Source: a virus. Taken from it: a stretch of DNA of 64,000 bases. Every line of letters starts with the position of its first letter. The stretch's first letter is position 1. The stretch is taken from positions 1 through 64,000 of IMG/VR virus record IMGVR_UViG_3300010397_000046. One strand, given 5' to 3'. The position numbers were made by a program, and so were the translations under genes. Positions 7,249 to 14,690 of this stretch are shown here, piece by piece. The notes beneath the pieces are model-generated. The model saw only the letters and a program-made list of their open reading frames with translations. It ran no database searches and was not told the DNA's origin.

Positions 7249-8018
7249 TGTTCATGCAAATTGGTGGAGTGGCTTGTGTCGTTTGGGCCGTATGTTACAT
7301 TATCAAAGAAAACCAAAAAAAAGAAAAGGAGAATCAAGAAATGAACAAAATAGAATTGACAACTACATTTAAACAATTACGGGAAAATGGAGCATGTATG
7401 AAAGGTTATAATAAACTTGTAAGAGCTGTTCAAAATAAACCTTTTACTGAAAAAGATGAACAACGGGAAAGTTATATTATTTATAAACATGATAAACCCA
7501 TAAATCTTTTAACTATTCTCGAAAGCAATGGAGTAGATGATTGTTTGTGGTCATTGCGTGTGGTAATTCACAATGATGTTGATAAAATTGCACGTTATAT
7601 TGCCCATGATTGTGCAATGAAATGTTTGAATAATTTTGAACAATGTTATCCAAATGATATGCGCCCACGAAAAGCTATTGAAGCATGTTTGCAATTTGCA
7701 AACGGGGAAATAACACAAGATGAATTAAAGTCAGCAGCAGAGTCAGCAGAGTCAGCAGAGTCAGCAGCATGGTCAGCAGCATGGTCAGCAGCAAGGTCAG
7801 CAGCATGGTCAGCAGCAGAGTCAGCAGCAGAGTCAGCATGGTCAGCAGCAGAGTCAGCAGCAGAGTCAGCAGCAAGGTCAGCAGCAGAGTCAGCATGGTC
7901 AGCAGCAGAGTCAGCAGCAGAGTCAGCAGCAGAGTCAGCATGGTCAGCAGCAAGGTCAGCAGCAGAGTCAGCAGCAAGGTCAGCGCAAATTGAAATCATT
8001 AAAAAATATCTTTGTTAA
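7248..8018 (+). CDS. Immunity-protein-like domain with S-A-A-x repeat tail
   Basis: From 7248 the product is 256 residues and begins with a hydrophobic segment (residues 4-20) that could anchor it in the membrane. A second start at 7341 (MNKIELTTTFKQL), preceded by AAAAGGAGAATCAAGAA, gives a soluble 225-residue form that fits the domain start better. Residues 32-160 resemble a small helical domain seen in phages and annotated as Imm-5-like putative immunity proteins; this is from memory and only moderately sure. The tail is an 85-residue tandem repeat of SAAE, SAAW, SAAR and SAW units, followed by QIEIIKKYLC. Repeat number can change without a frameshift. Confidence 0.7.
   Translation: MFMQIGGVACVVWAVCYIIKENQKKEKENQEMNKIELTTTFKQLRENGACMKGYNKLVRAVQNKPFTEKDEQRESYIIYKHDKPINLLTILESNGVDDCLWSLRVVIHNDVDKIARYIAHDCAMKCLNNFEQCYPNDMRPRKAIEACLQFANGEITQDELKSAAESAESAESAAWSAAWSAARSAAWSAAESAAESAWSAAESAAESAARSAAESAWSAAESAAESAAESAWSAARSAAESAARSAQIEIIKKYLC
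7731..7983 (+). repeat. In-frame TCAGCAGCA-type tandem repeat
   Basis: About 23 units of TCAGCAGCAGAG, TCAGCAGCATGG, TCAGCAGCAAGG or the shorter TCAGCAGAG/TCAGCATGG run without a break inside the preceding gene. All units are multiples of three bases, so expansion or contraction keeps the frame. The high local identity should make it prone to slippage and to assembly error. Several other frames stay open through it as a by-product. Confidence 0.9.
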
Positions 8019-8036
8019 AAATTAATGGAGGAAAAA

Positions 8037-8132
8037 ATGTTTCCAGTAATTGTTATCGTATGCCTTGCATTGCTAAATGTGATAGTAAAATCCAATAGGA
8101 GACACAAAAGGAGTGTCAAAAGGAAACATTGA
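8037..8132 (+). CDS. Small membrane protein (31 aa)
   Basis: MFPVIVIVCLALLNVIV forms one hydrophobic helix followed by a strongly basic tail (SNRRHKRSVKRKH), the usual N-out, C-in single-pass layout. The start lies behind ATGGAGGAAAAA. Not recognised. Confidence 0.55.
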   Translation: MFPVIVIVCLALLNVIVKSNRRHKRSVKRKH

Positions 8133-8143
8133 AGGAGACTATT

Positions 8144-8338
8144 ATGGAAAATGCAAAAGTAAACAATCTATTAAGAACTGCATTTATCAAAGGCTTCTTG
8201 TGTAGTAGTAATGATTTCAATGCTCAACTATCCTTTAACCGTAACAGAAAGAAAATCAAAGAGCATAGGGGATTTAACGAACTGATGGAAAGGGAATTGA
8301 CAAACATCAAACTGAAGGAAAGAACAAAACACGTTTGA
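8144..8338 (+). CDS. Small basic hypothetical protein (64 aa)
   Basis: The start at 8144 (MENAKVNNLLRTAFIKGF) is chosen over 8129 because GAAGGAGACT lies at a proper distance. The protein is rich in Lys, Arg and Asn and could bind nucleic acid, but no motif is recognised. Its TGA stop lies inside the 5' arm of RNA element D. Confidence 0.55.
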   Translation: MENAKVNNLLRTAFIKGFLCSSNDFNAQLSFNRNRKKIKEHRGFNELMERELTNIKLKERTKHV

Positions 8339-8394
8339 TAGTTTCTAAAGGGGAATAGATTCAACGTCTATTCCCTTTTGTAGATGTATCAAAC
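8333..8394 (+). promoter_or_regulatory. Intercistronic double-stem RNA element D
   Basis: The outer stem GTTTGATA/TATCAAAC (8333-8340 with 8387-8394) again contains the upstream stop codon. The inner 13-pair stem begins AAAGGGGAATAGA (8347) and closes TCTATTCCCTTTT (ends 8379) with one G-U pair. Its inner sequence is almost wholly different from elements A-C while the layout is the same. The next G-run starts 7 bases after the element. Confidence 0.75.
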
Positions 8395-8410
8395 AATCAA
8401 AGGGGGATTT

Positions 8411-8584
8411 ATGAAAAAGCCTATCACGGTTATTAGTGACATGGGAACAAAGTATAAAATCTATCATTATTTTTATTCAGTAAAACGGGCAAATTTATTT
8501 ATGGAAATAAATAAAAATTATGGTGTTTTGTGCGTTAGAGGAAAAAGAATATATCTTGAAAAATTAGACAACAAGGGGGAATAA
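8411..8584 (+). CDS. Small hypothetical protein (57 aa)
   Basis: Starts MKKPITVISDMGTKYKIYHY behind AAAGGGGGATTT. It is a beta-rich, basic protein whose end (VRGKRIYLEKLDNKGE) resembles that of the protein at 12242 (MGKRIYVRRLTEKE), so both may belong to one small family. Function unknown. Confidence 0.55.
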   Translation: MKKPITVISDMGTKYKIYHYFYSVKRANLFMEINKNYGVLCVRGKRIYLEKLDNKGE

Positions 8585-8585
8585 A

Positions 8586-8759
8586 ATGAAGAAAAGAAAA
8601 TTGATGGAATTAGCGGTTGAATTATCATTGGAAGTTCTTGACTGTCATTCTGATATGGTAGACAGGGGAATAATGTTTAATAAGTATTCCGATAAAAACG
8701 GCAATTGTATTTGTGTTACATGCAGGAAAGCCAGAAAGTTTTTAAAGAAGGTGTACTAA
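8586..8759 (+). CDS. Small Cys-containing protein (57 aa)
   Basis: Starts MKKRKLMELAVELSLEVLDC one base after the previous stop, behind AAGGGGGAATAAA. A CICVTC motif near residues 41-46 and Cys20 could form a zinc site, and the C-terminus is basic. Not recognised. Confidence 0.5.
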   Translation: MKKRKLMELAVELSLEVLDCHSDMVDRGIMFNKYSDKNGNCICVTCRKARKFLKKVY

Positions 8760-8762
8760 AAC

Positions 8763-8858
8763 ATGGAACTAACCTTTGAGGATGTTTGTATATTTTGTGA
8801 TATGTTTGAAGTCTGGGCGTTTGAACCGGAAAACGGTGGAATTATAATCTATGTTTGA
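8763..8858 (+). CDS. Small acidic hypothetical protein (31 aa)
   Basis: MELTFEDVCIFCDMFEVW contains a CxxC and is acidic. It starts three bases after the previous stop with no strong ribosome-binding site, so translation would depend on coupling. Support is modest. Confidence 0.35.
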   Translation: MELTFEDVCIFCDMFEVWAFEPENGGIIIYV

Positions 8859-8875
8859 AAAGAGAGGACAAAACA

Positions 8876-9055
8876 ATGACAATACACGAATGCTGTAAAC
8901 CTTACAAAGATGTAAATAAAACAACTTCAATTGTTCATTATGCACAAACAACTAAAGAAGCCATAGAATGGTTAGAATCAAACGGAGGGGGTATCTATAA
9001 AAATACACTTCACAAGTACCAATTTGATGTTGCTGCTAAATCACAATCATCTTAA
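8876..9055 (+). CDS. Small hypothetical protein (59 aa)
   Basis: The start at 8876 (MTIHECCKPYKDVNKT) follows AGAGAGGACAAAACA. A helix around residues 29-40 (TTKEAIEWLESN) is followed by a short polar tail. Not recognised. Confidence 0.5.
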   Translation: MTIHECCKPYKDVNKTTSIVHYAQTTKEAIEWLESNGGGIYKNTLHKYQFDVAAKSQSS

Positions 9056-9096
9056 CGGCAATATTATCATAGAAATCTAAAGGGGGAAAATTCATT

Positions 9097-9363
9097 ATGG
9101 GAAAATTCGGATGGAGTTTACCGGCAGGATGCGGAACATTACCTGGAGAAGAATCAGAAGGCCCATGCCAAGTTTGTGGGGCTTTTGATGTAGATGATTG
9201 TATTTGTCCTGAATGTCCTATCTGTACAGAAATTGGAAATCCTGATTGCTATGATGAACACGGATTAGAAAGAAACTTGAAACAGATAGAAGGCAAAAGA
9301 GCATATGAAGAATATATCAAACAAATGACAAGCGGGGAAATCTATCACAAGGAAGAATATTAA
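9097..9363 (+). CDS. Cys-rich zinc-ribbon-like protein (88 aa)
   Basis: The protein begins MGKFGWSLPAGCGTLPGEE, a start seen in small phage and bacterial proteins, and has eight further Cys between residues 28 and 51 (PCQVCG, CICPECPIC, DCYD), enough for two zinc sites. The C-terminal third is a charged helix. The gene lies behind AAAGGGGGAAAATTC. Function unknown. Confidence 0.65.
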   Translation: MGKFGWSLPAGCGTLPGEESEGPCQVCGAFDVDDCICPECPICTEIGNPDCYDEHGLERNLKQIEGKRAYEEYIKQMTSGEIYHKEEY

Positions 9364-9373
9364 GGGGGAAATC

Positions 9374-9769
9374 ATGTCACGTATAACAAGCCCAGATCAA
9401 ATTGAAATTGGAATGAAAGTATTTTATGCAAGATGTATTGGGGAATGTTTCATATCATCCTACACAATTACCTCCAAACCTTATATTGATAAAAATGTAA
9501 ATTTATTATTTGTTGATTGGGACAATGGAGATTATCACTTAGGTAGTTTCAGTTTAGATGATTGTAATGTTATTACAAATAGCTACAACAAACACAGACT
9601 ATACACAAAAGAAGAAGAAGCAAAAGCGTACATACAATACATGAAAAGAAGAAATTTAGTCCCAGGTTATAATATTGGTACGTGGGATGATTATGATGAT
9701 TATTCAGATGATTTTGATTATAACTATGGTGATTGCGATGAACCAACACATCTAAAAGAAGAATATTGA
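9374..9769 (+). CDS. Hypothetical protein with acidic Asp/Tyr-rich tail (131 aa)
   Basis: The N-terminal half is beta-rich (IEIGMKVFYARC, LLFVDWDNGDYHLGSFSL) and recalls small SH3-like barrels. The last 25 residues are almost all Asp and Tyr and strongly acidic. It is the last gene of the first plus-strand operon, directly before an intrinsic terminator. Not recognised. Confidence 0.6.
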   Translation: MSRITSPDQIEIGMKVFYARCIGECFISSYTITSKPYIDKNVNLLFVDWDNGDYHLGSFSLDDCNVITNSYNKHRLYTKEEEAKAYIQYMKRRNLVPGYNIGTWDDYDDYSDDFDYNYGDCDEPTHLKEEY

Positions 9770-9774
9770 AAATA

Positions 9775-9809
9775 AAATCCCCCTTGTCGAATAGGCGAGG
9801 GGGATTTTT
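9775..9809 (+). terminator. Intrinsic terminator ending the first operon
   Basis: AAATCCCCCT (9775-9784) pairs with AGGGGGATTT (9798-9807) and is followed by further T residues. It begins six bases after the stop of the preceding gene. It marks the boundary between the small-gene operon and the helicase/primase operon. Confidence 0.85.
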
Positions 9810-9863
9810 GCGTATATAGTGAAAGGTATAATTTATTGAAATCAGTATAACATTTTGTTTTTA

Positions 9864-9892
9864 TTGCAAAACAACATAGTTTTAGATATAGT
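9864..9892 (+). promoter_or_regulatory. Candidate sigma70-type promoter
   Basis: TTGCAA (9864-9869) and TATAGT (9887-9892) are separated by 17 bases in the gap between the terminator at 9775 and the helicase gene at 9928. The gap is A+T-rich and holds no gene. A second weak possibility is TATAAT near 9832. The position after a terminator makes some promoter here likely. Confidence 0.5.
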
Positions 9893-9927
9893 CGAACGAA
9901 AAACGAACAAAAACGAGGTTTAAAGGC

Positions 9928-11391
9928 ATGAACAAGCTAGAACGAATCAAGGCATTATACGGGAAGAAAAAGCCCGCTACAAAGAGAATACAGCACGTTC
10001 CAAGGGATGTATTCAAACCGACAGGCAAGCTAACAATCAAAAACATATCTGCAACACCTTATGACTTTCAATTGCATGGAGTGGAATTCATAAATCATCA
10101 TAACGGCAATTGCATACTAGGTGATGATATGGGTCTGGGGAAAACAGCACAAATACTGATGTTCCTACATCACAATCCAAAAATCAGACCGGCTTTAATC
10201 ATTTGCAAATCTACTTTGAAACTAAAGTGGGCTAGAGAAACATTTATGTTTATGGAAAGGAGTAAAGGAAACACAGCGTATGTATTGAATGGAAGAGTTA
10301 AAAAGGATATTCAGGAAATCTCTTTAACAGGTGAAGGAAAGATACAGGAAACAATCAGAAAGGTTTTACCCGATACCGGAATATTTATTATTAACTACGA
10401 TATTTTGGATAGTTGGGTAAAAGAACTTGTAAAACTATTTCCAATACACATAACACTTGATGAAGCGCACAATATAAAATCTGTCAAAACAAACCGATAC
10501 AAAGCATTGAAGACGATCAGGAAGAAAACAAGGAACACTAAAATCATTCCGACTACAGGAACACTATTAGAAAACCGTCCCATGGATTTATACAATGCAA
10601 TATCAATGGTGAATCCGAACATATTTAAAAACAAGTTGTACTTTGGAAAAAGATACTGTGGCGGAAAGAAAAACGGATTTGGTTGGGATTTTTCAGGCAA
10701 AAGTAATACTGATGAATTGCATCATATCCTTTCTAGTATCATGATTCGTAGAAAGAAAGAAGATGTATTGAAAGAACTTCCAAGTAAAACTCGTATTGTT
10801 ATTCCATTGAAGATAGACATGAAACAATATAATAAAATTGAATGCTACGAATCTGGCCCAGCAAAACGGGAAAAGTTGTTACAGGAAGCTGCAAGAGGAA
10901 AACTTGATGCAGCTATGGATTGGATAGAAGAGTTTTTATCATCCGGTGAAAAACTAGTTGTATTTGCATATCACAAAGAAATAGTGGAGAAAATCTATCA
11001 GGAATTTAAACCGTGGGCAATCAAGGTTGACGGAAGTACAAAAGCAAGAGATAAGCAAAACGCTGAAGAGGAATTCCAAACGAACAAAAAGGTATGTTTG
11101 CTTGTAGGAAATATCAAGAGTGCAGGGGAAGGCTTGACTTTAACAAAAGCATACGCTACAGCGACGATAGAGCTATTGGATCATACTCCTTCTTTGCATT
11201 TACAAGCAGAAGATAGAGTATTGCGAATCGGTCAAGATGCTGATGCAGTTTTTGCCTATTACTTTATGGCTATCGGAACTATTGATGAAGAAAATATTGC
11301 AGAGCTACAAAAGCGTAGTAAAATAGCGGCTGAAGTTATGGACGGAAAAGATGTTGGAGACTTCACAATCAAAAGGGGGAAAACAAAATGA
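9928..11391 (+). CDS. SNF2-family DNA helicase/translocase
   Basis: This 487-residue protein has the SNF2 helicase motifs: MGLGKT (Walker A, residues 68-73), DEAH (178-181), a TGT motif (motif III) near 210, and late motifs SAGEGLTL and EDRVLRIGQ typical of SNF2 rather than DEAD-box enzymes. Such proteins use ATP to move along double-stranded DNA and remodel protein-DNA complexes or branched DNA. Phages carry short versions without accessory domains, as here. It heads the second operon and overlaps the next gene by ATGA. Confidence 0.92.
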   Translation: MNKLERIKALYGKKKPATKRIQHVPRDVFKPTGKLTIKNISATPYDFQLHGVEFINHHNGNCILGDDMGLGKTAQILMFLHHNPKIRPALIICKSTLKLKWARETFMFMERSKGNTAYVLNGRVKKDIQEISLTGEGKIQETIRKVLPDTGIFIINYDILDSWVKELVKLFPIHITLDEAHNIKSVKTNRYKALKTIRKKTRNTKIIPTTGTLLENRPMDLYNAISMVNPNIFKNKLYFGKRYCGGKKNGFGWDFSGKSNTDELHHILSSIMIRRKKEDVLKELPSKTRIVIPLKIDMKQYNKIECYESGPAKREKLLQEAARGKLDAAMDWIEEFLSSGEKLVVFAYHKEIVEKIYQEFKPWAIKVDGSTKARDKQNAEEEFQTNKKVCLLVGNIKSAGEGLTLTKAYATATIELLDHTPSLHLQAEDRVLRIGQDADAVFAYYFMAIGTIDEENIAELQKRSKIAAEVMDGKDVGDFTIKRGKTK

Positions 11392-11489
11392 AATGTCCAA
11401 GTTGTGGTAAAAAAGGAATGCCTGGATGGAAATGTGTTCATTGTGGTGCTGTAATCCCACAAAAAGGGGATTACTATGGCAAGAACTAA
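11388..11489 (+). CDS. Zinc-ribbon mini-protein (33 aa)
   Basis: MKCPSCGKKGMPGWKCVHCG contains two CxxC pairs spaced like a classic zinc ribbon, which is nearly the whole protein. It overlaps the helicase stop (ATGA) and the next gene start, so it is translationally coupled to both. Function unknown. Confidence 0.6.
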   Translation: MKCPSCGKKGMPGWKCVHCGAVIPQKGDYYGKN

Positions 11490-11946
11490 AGGGATAGCAA
11501 AGAAACTTCCAACAATAGTCAAATCAATTGAATACCGTGATGGGGTTATTGCTAAAATGTCTGATGGAACAATACAAGCAATCATCACGTTACAAACAAG
11601 CAAAGGCATTTATGATGAATTCAGGGACGTAGTTTCAAACAGGGCTGAAGGGCAAGCATTCATTGATTTATGTTTACACAAACAATGGGAGGAAAATCAA
11701 CCTAAGAAGTCTAGCCGTACAAAAGGAGTTCCCCAAAAGAAAATGAAAGAACAAAATCCAGAAGGACCATATGCAGGATACATGAAACACCCTCCAACTA
11801 CGTGTGAGCATCAGGCAATAGATAAAGATAAGATTCATTGGGCAGACGTTTACTTTTGCGCCTATAAATGCACAGTACGGGCTGATTGTCCTTGTGCGGA
11901 AGTATTGAGGGGAAGTTTACAACATAAAATAGCAAGGGGGGAATAA
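11476..11946 (+). CDS. Hypothetical protein with Cys-rich C-terminus (156 aa)
   Basis: The N-terminal half is mixed alpha/beta. The C-terminal third carries a cluster (TTCEHQA, YFCAYKCTVRADCPCAEVL) with five Cys and a His that resembles a metal or Fe-S site. It starts inside the end of the zinc-ribbon gene behind AAAAAGGGGATTACT, and its TAA overlaps the ATG of the next gene. Not recognised. Confidence 0.6.
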   Translation: MARTKGIAKKLPTIVKSIEYRDGVIAKMSDGTIQAIITLQTSKGIYDEFRDVVSNRAEGQAFIDLCLHKQWEENQPKKSSRTKGVPQKKMKEQNPEGPYAGYMKHPPTTCEHQAIDKDKIHWADVYFCAYKCTVRADCPCAEVLRGSLQHKIARGE

Positions 11947-12242
11947 TGCTTGATTTCATGTATGATCATACAAAAACAACAATAGCTATTATAATAGTTA
12001 TTATGGTTGTTCTTATTTATTCCTTGATTGTAGCATCTAAAAAAGAAAGAAAAGAATGGGAATCATTTGCATTAGAACACAATTGTAAACCAACTGCTTA
12101 CATGAAAGGAGGAATGCATTTGGGATTTGGCAACACTATTAATGCAAACGGAACAACAGGAACAAATATGATTATGATTACTGAACCTGATAAAACCTGC
12201 TACACCTGTGATGATGGTAAGCAGTATTGGAGGGAAAACTGA
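11946..12242 (+). CDS. Single-pass membrane protein (98 aa)
   Basis: Residues 10-30 (TTIAIIIVIMVVLIYSLIVA) form a strong transmembrane helix followed by a basic stop-transfer (SKKERKE). The soluble part contains a CYTC motif near the end. The gene overlaps neighbours by one base at both ends. Function unknown. Confidence 0.65.
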   Translation: MLDFMYDHTKTTIAIIIVIMVVLIYSLIVASKKERKEWESFALEHNCKPTAYMKGGMHLGFGNTINANGTTGTNMIMITEPDKTCYTCDDGKQYWREN

Positions 12243-12508
12243 TGATTCTACAGGGAAGAATTCTTTACAACCTGAAACAAAAAGTACCTGAATTGGAATA
12301 TGATCATAAGTATAAATTTGTAACAAATCATCCTTATTCAATTCTATTAGACATCAAACTAGGAGAGCATGGATTTACATTACATCACATGGGCAAAAGA
12401 ATCTACGTAAGGAGGTTGACGGAAAAGGAAATCAAAGACAGGGAAGATCAGGAATTTTTGGAATTCAAATCAGGTAATTGGGGAGGAAAACAAGATGATA
12501 GTAATTGA
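12242..12508 (+). CDS. Small hypothetical protein (88 aa)
   Basis: The start at 12242 (MILQGRILYNLKQK) shares an A with the upstream TGA (TGATG). An earlier in-frame ATG at 12227 would lie inside the upstream gene. The MGKRIYVRRLTEKE stretch resembles the end of the protein at 8411. Not recognised. Confidence 0.55.
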   Translation: MILQGRILYNLKQKVPELEYDHKYKFVTNHPYSILLDIKLGEHGFTLHHMGKRIYVRRLTEKEIKDREDQEFLEFKSGNWGGKQDDSN

Positions 12509-12698
12509 CTTAAAACCTTCAGTACAAGAATGGAAACCTAAAACAGTATCAATGACATTTGAAACAAGAGAGGATGTTTTGATGTTTAGGGAAATGGTAG
12601 ATAAGATGGAATCAGTTCCAAATTTGAAATACAATATTGAGTCTATGGAAACAATAGGCAATTTTCAAATAATGTGTGAGCAATTACTCAAAAACTAA
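12495..12698 (+). CDS. Small hypothetical protein (67 aa)
   Basis: Starts MIVIDLKPSVQEWKPKTVSM, overlapping the previous gene by 14 bases behind GGGGAGGAAAACAAG. The sequence alternates short strands and helices, with no recognisable motif. Confidence 0.55.
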   Translation: MIVIDLKPSVQEWKPKTVSMTFETREDVLMFREMVDKMESVPNLKYNIESMETIGNFQIMCEQLLKN

Positions 12699-12711
12699 AA
12701 GGAGAATGAGC

Positions 12712-13089
12712 GTGGAGAACAAATCAACGGAACTTCTGGAAAGCATGATAGGAAACATTGTAAAGGATGAAGTAAAAAAGGCTGAAGAGGATAAGGGGGA
12801 AAACCTTAAAACTACTGTGTTGATTCATACGCTGATACACAGGCTACAGGTAATGACAGGCTATCATGTAGCGGTGCAATTTTCCGTGAATCAGGATAAT
12901 CTTGGATATGTCATTCTTGCAGATCATCCTGAACATCCTGAACAATCAAAAGCATTTCCCGTTTGGTTTAAACCGGAAGACATGGAAAACATGACAGATG
13001 CAGAAATGATTTCCAAAACCTTCATTGATATATTTGCTGAAATTGAAGGTATTACAAAAACAGAAAAGAAAATCATCTTGGAGGGATAA
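12712..13089 (+). CDS. Hypothetical protein, GTG start likely (125 aa)
   Basis: ATG at 12706 is only one base from its GGAG, while GTG at 12712 (VENKSTELLESMIGN) has AAAAGGAGAATGAGC at ideal distance, so GTG is preferred. The middle section (HVAVQFSVNQDNLGYVILADH) resembles that of the next gene (HVGITFSFLPEKAGLVMTLRTH), suggesting tandem paralogues. Function unknown. Confidence 0.55.
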   Translation: MENKSTELLESMIGNIVKDEVKKAEEDKGENLKTTVLIHTLIHRLQVMTGYHVAVQFSVNQDNLGYVILADHPEHPEQSKAFPVWFKPEDMENMTDAEMISKTFIDIFAEIEGITKTEKKIILEG

Positions 13090-13090
13090 C

Positions 13091-13372
13091 ATGATAGAAA
13101 CAGAACAAGTATTAACTCTAATGTGGGAAGTGATAGAAAGAATTGAAGATGAAATAAAATGTCATGTAGGAATTACATTTTCTTTTCTTCCTGAAAAAGC
13201 CGGACTTGTAATGACTTTAAGAACACATCCAACAAATAGACAAGAAAAGCAATTTGGATATGATTGTACTATTTCAAAAATTGACCTGCATAATATGCGT
13301 TTGTTGGAAGAACAATGGATAGATATACAGGTAAACAGATTCATAGGCGCATATAAAGCAGTATCACAATGA
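13091..13372 (+). CDS. Hypothetical protein, possible paralogue of the upstream gene (93 aa)
   Basis: The start at 13091 (MIETEQVLTLMWEVIERI) follows TTGGAGGGATAAC. Its beta-hairpin-like core aligns loosely with the protein at 12712. It overlaps the primase start by ATGA, so it is coupled to primase translation. Confidence 0.55.
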   Translation: MIETEQVLTLMWEVIERIEDEIKCHVGITFSFLPEKAGLVMTLRTHPTNRQEKQFGYDCTISKIDLHNMRLLEEQWIDIQVNRFIGAYKAVSQ

Positions 13373-14280
13373 AATTTAATGCCCAAAAATTCTATCAGGA
13401 TTTTCATATTGATTATGCTGATTCAGGGCATAAGAGAACTCGACCCGATTGGATACAAATTCATTGCCCCTTCTGCCAAGGTAGTCGGGGCTATCACTTG
13501 GGCTATAACGTAATAACAGGTGCGTACTCCTGTTGGCGTTGTGGAAAGCATTCACAGTTAGATGTTGTAAAAGCCATGTTGAATTGCGGTTCTTCTGAAG
13601 CTAAGGAAGTAGTCAAGGAATATTCTGCTATAGGTAGGAAGGCGAAAGACTCACAGCGGGACGATTCAAAGCCTTCCAGACGCAATAAAGAATGTGTCTT
13701 CCCCCCCGGTACTATCGAATTGACGGAAAGGCACAGGAAATACCTGATTGACAGAAAATATGATCCTGATGAACTGATTGAAAAATGGAACCTGAAATGT
13801 GTTGGAGCGGTTGGAAGTTATAAGTGGAGAATTATTGCTCCAATTATGTTCAATGGGAAAATGGTTTCATATCAGGGAAGGGACATTACAAACAAATCTG
13901 ATTTGAAGTACAAAGCATGTAAACAAGAGGATGAAGTAATTCCGCATCAGGAGATTATTTATGGAATAGATCATGTCAAAGGTAATAGCTGTATTGTTGT
14001 GGAAGGGATTGCAGACGTGTGGCGGCTTGGTTATGGTGCTTGCTGCTGCTTTGGTTCGGCTTTCACACTCAATCAGGTTAATTTACTTTCTACTCGCTTT
14101 GAACGTGTTTATATTCTTTTTGATGCTGATGAACCTAATGCTATCAAAATGGCCTATGAACTTGCATATCTTTTAAGTGCAAGAGGTTTGGAAGTAGAAG
14201 TGTTGGAACTGGAAGAAGGAGATCCTGGGGATATGGAACAGGTGGAGGCAGACAAATTAATGGAGGAATTGGGGCTATGA
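13369..14280 (+). CDS. DnaG-like DNA primase (CHC2 zinc finger plus Toprim)
   Basis: The 303-residue protein has an N-terminal zinc finger (Cys33, Cys36, Cys55, Cys58) of CHC2 type, a middle region YLIDRKYDPDELIEKWNL, and a Toprim core with CIVVEGIADVWRLG and VYILFDADEPNA as acidic motifs. DnaG-type primases make short RNA primers for DNA synthesis. The protein is shorter than bacterial DnaG, lacks an obvious helicase-binding domain and is typical of phage versions. It is co-directional with the helicase at 17064. Confidence 0.9.
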   Translation: MKFNAQKFYQDFHIDYADSGHKRTRPDWIQIHCPFCQGSRGYHLGYNVITGAYSCWRCGKHSQLDVVKAMLNCGSSEAKEVVKEYSAIGRKAKDSQRDDSKPSRRNKECVFPPGTIELTERHRKYLIDRKYDPDELIEKWNLKCVGAVGSYKWRIIAPIMFNGKMVSYQGRDITNKSDLKYKACKQEDEVIPHQEIIYGIDHVKGNSCIVVEGIADVWRLGYGACCCFGSAFTLNQVNLLSTRFERVYILFDADEPNAIKMAYELAYLLSARGLEVEVLELEEGDPGDMEQVEADKLMEELGL

Positions 14281-14435
14281 AAGAATTAACACAACTAACA
14301 GAAAAAGAAGCTACGGAAACTCTAAAAAACCGAATAGCTTTTATATCGGAAGTGTCCTGGAGAACAATGACAATTGTTGTGGATGGAAAAGAATACCTCA
14401 TAGGTATTGATTGGAAACATGATGATAATTTCTAA
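14277..14435 (+). CDS. Small hypothetical protein (52 aa)
   Basis: MKELTQLTEKEATETLKNRI overlaps the primase stop by ATGA, so it is translated from the same message. It has an N-terminal helix and a short beta hairpin at the end. Not recognised. Confidence 0.5.
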   Translation: MKELTQLTEKEATETLKNRIAFISEVSWRTMTIVVDGKEYLIGIDWKHDDNF

Positions 14436-14461
14436 TTGATAATATTAAAAGGAGAAACAAA

Positions 14462-14656
14462 ATGAGTGAACCAACAATAAAAGAATTGAAAACTGATGTT
14501 GCTTTGGCAAACAGACAAATCAAAACAATTCTGTCAGGTCTTGAAGAAAGGTATGGTTTGAAGATAGTAAACATTAACTCTGAATATGTGGAAAGAGAAG
14601 TAGGACTAGGAGAAAAAGCACAAATTATATCAATAAACATTGATTATAAATTATAA
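14462..14656 (+). CDS. Small coiled-coil protein (64 aa)
   Basis: Starts MSEPTIKELKTDVALANRQI behind AAAAGGAGAAACAAA. Residues 5-32 look like a coiled coil, followed by a short strand region. Its TAA is immediately followed by the -35 box of the next promoter. Function unknown. Confidence 0.55.
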   Translation: MSEPTIKELKTDVALANRQIKTILSGLEERYGLKIVNINSEYVEREVGLGEKAQIISINIDYKL

Positions 14657-14685
14657 TTGACAGTATCAAAAGGGGATGTTAATAT
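14657..14685 (+). promoter_or_regulatory. Sigma70-type promoter for a candidate small RNA
   Basis: TTGACA (14657-14662) matches the -35 consensus exactly and is followed after 17 bases by TAATAT (14680-14685). It lies directly after a stop codon and directly before three hairpins, the last an intrinsic terminator, so the promoted transcript would be about 115-120 bases. Confidence 0.6.
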
Positions 14686-14690
14686 CAGGT

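Noticed and set aside
7731-7983. CRISPR array
   Set aside because: Repeat units are contiguous 9- or 12-base in-frame units without spacers.
7646-7999. Alternative frames across the S-A-A repeat, including a Leu-rich one
   Set aside because: Any frame through a 9/12-base repeat without stops stays open. Only the plus frame continues into non-repeat sequence at both ends with a ribosome-binding site.
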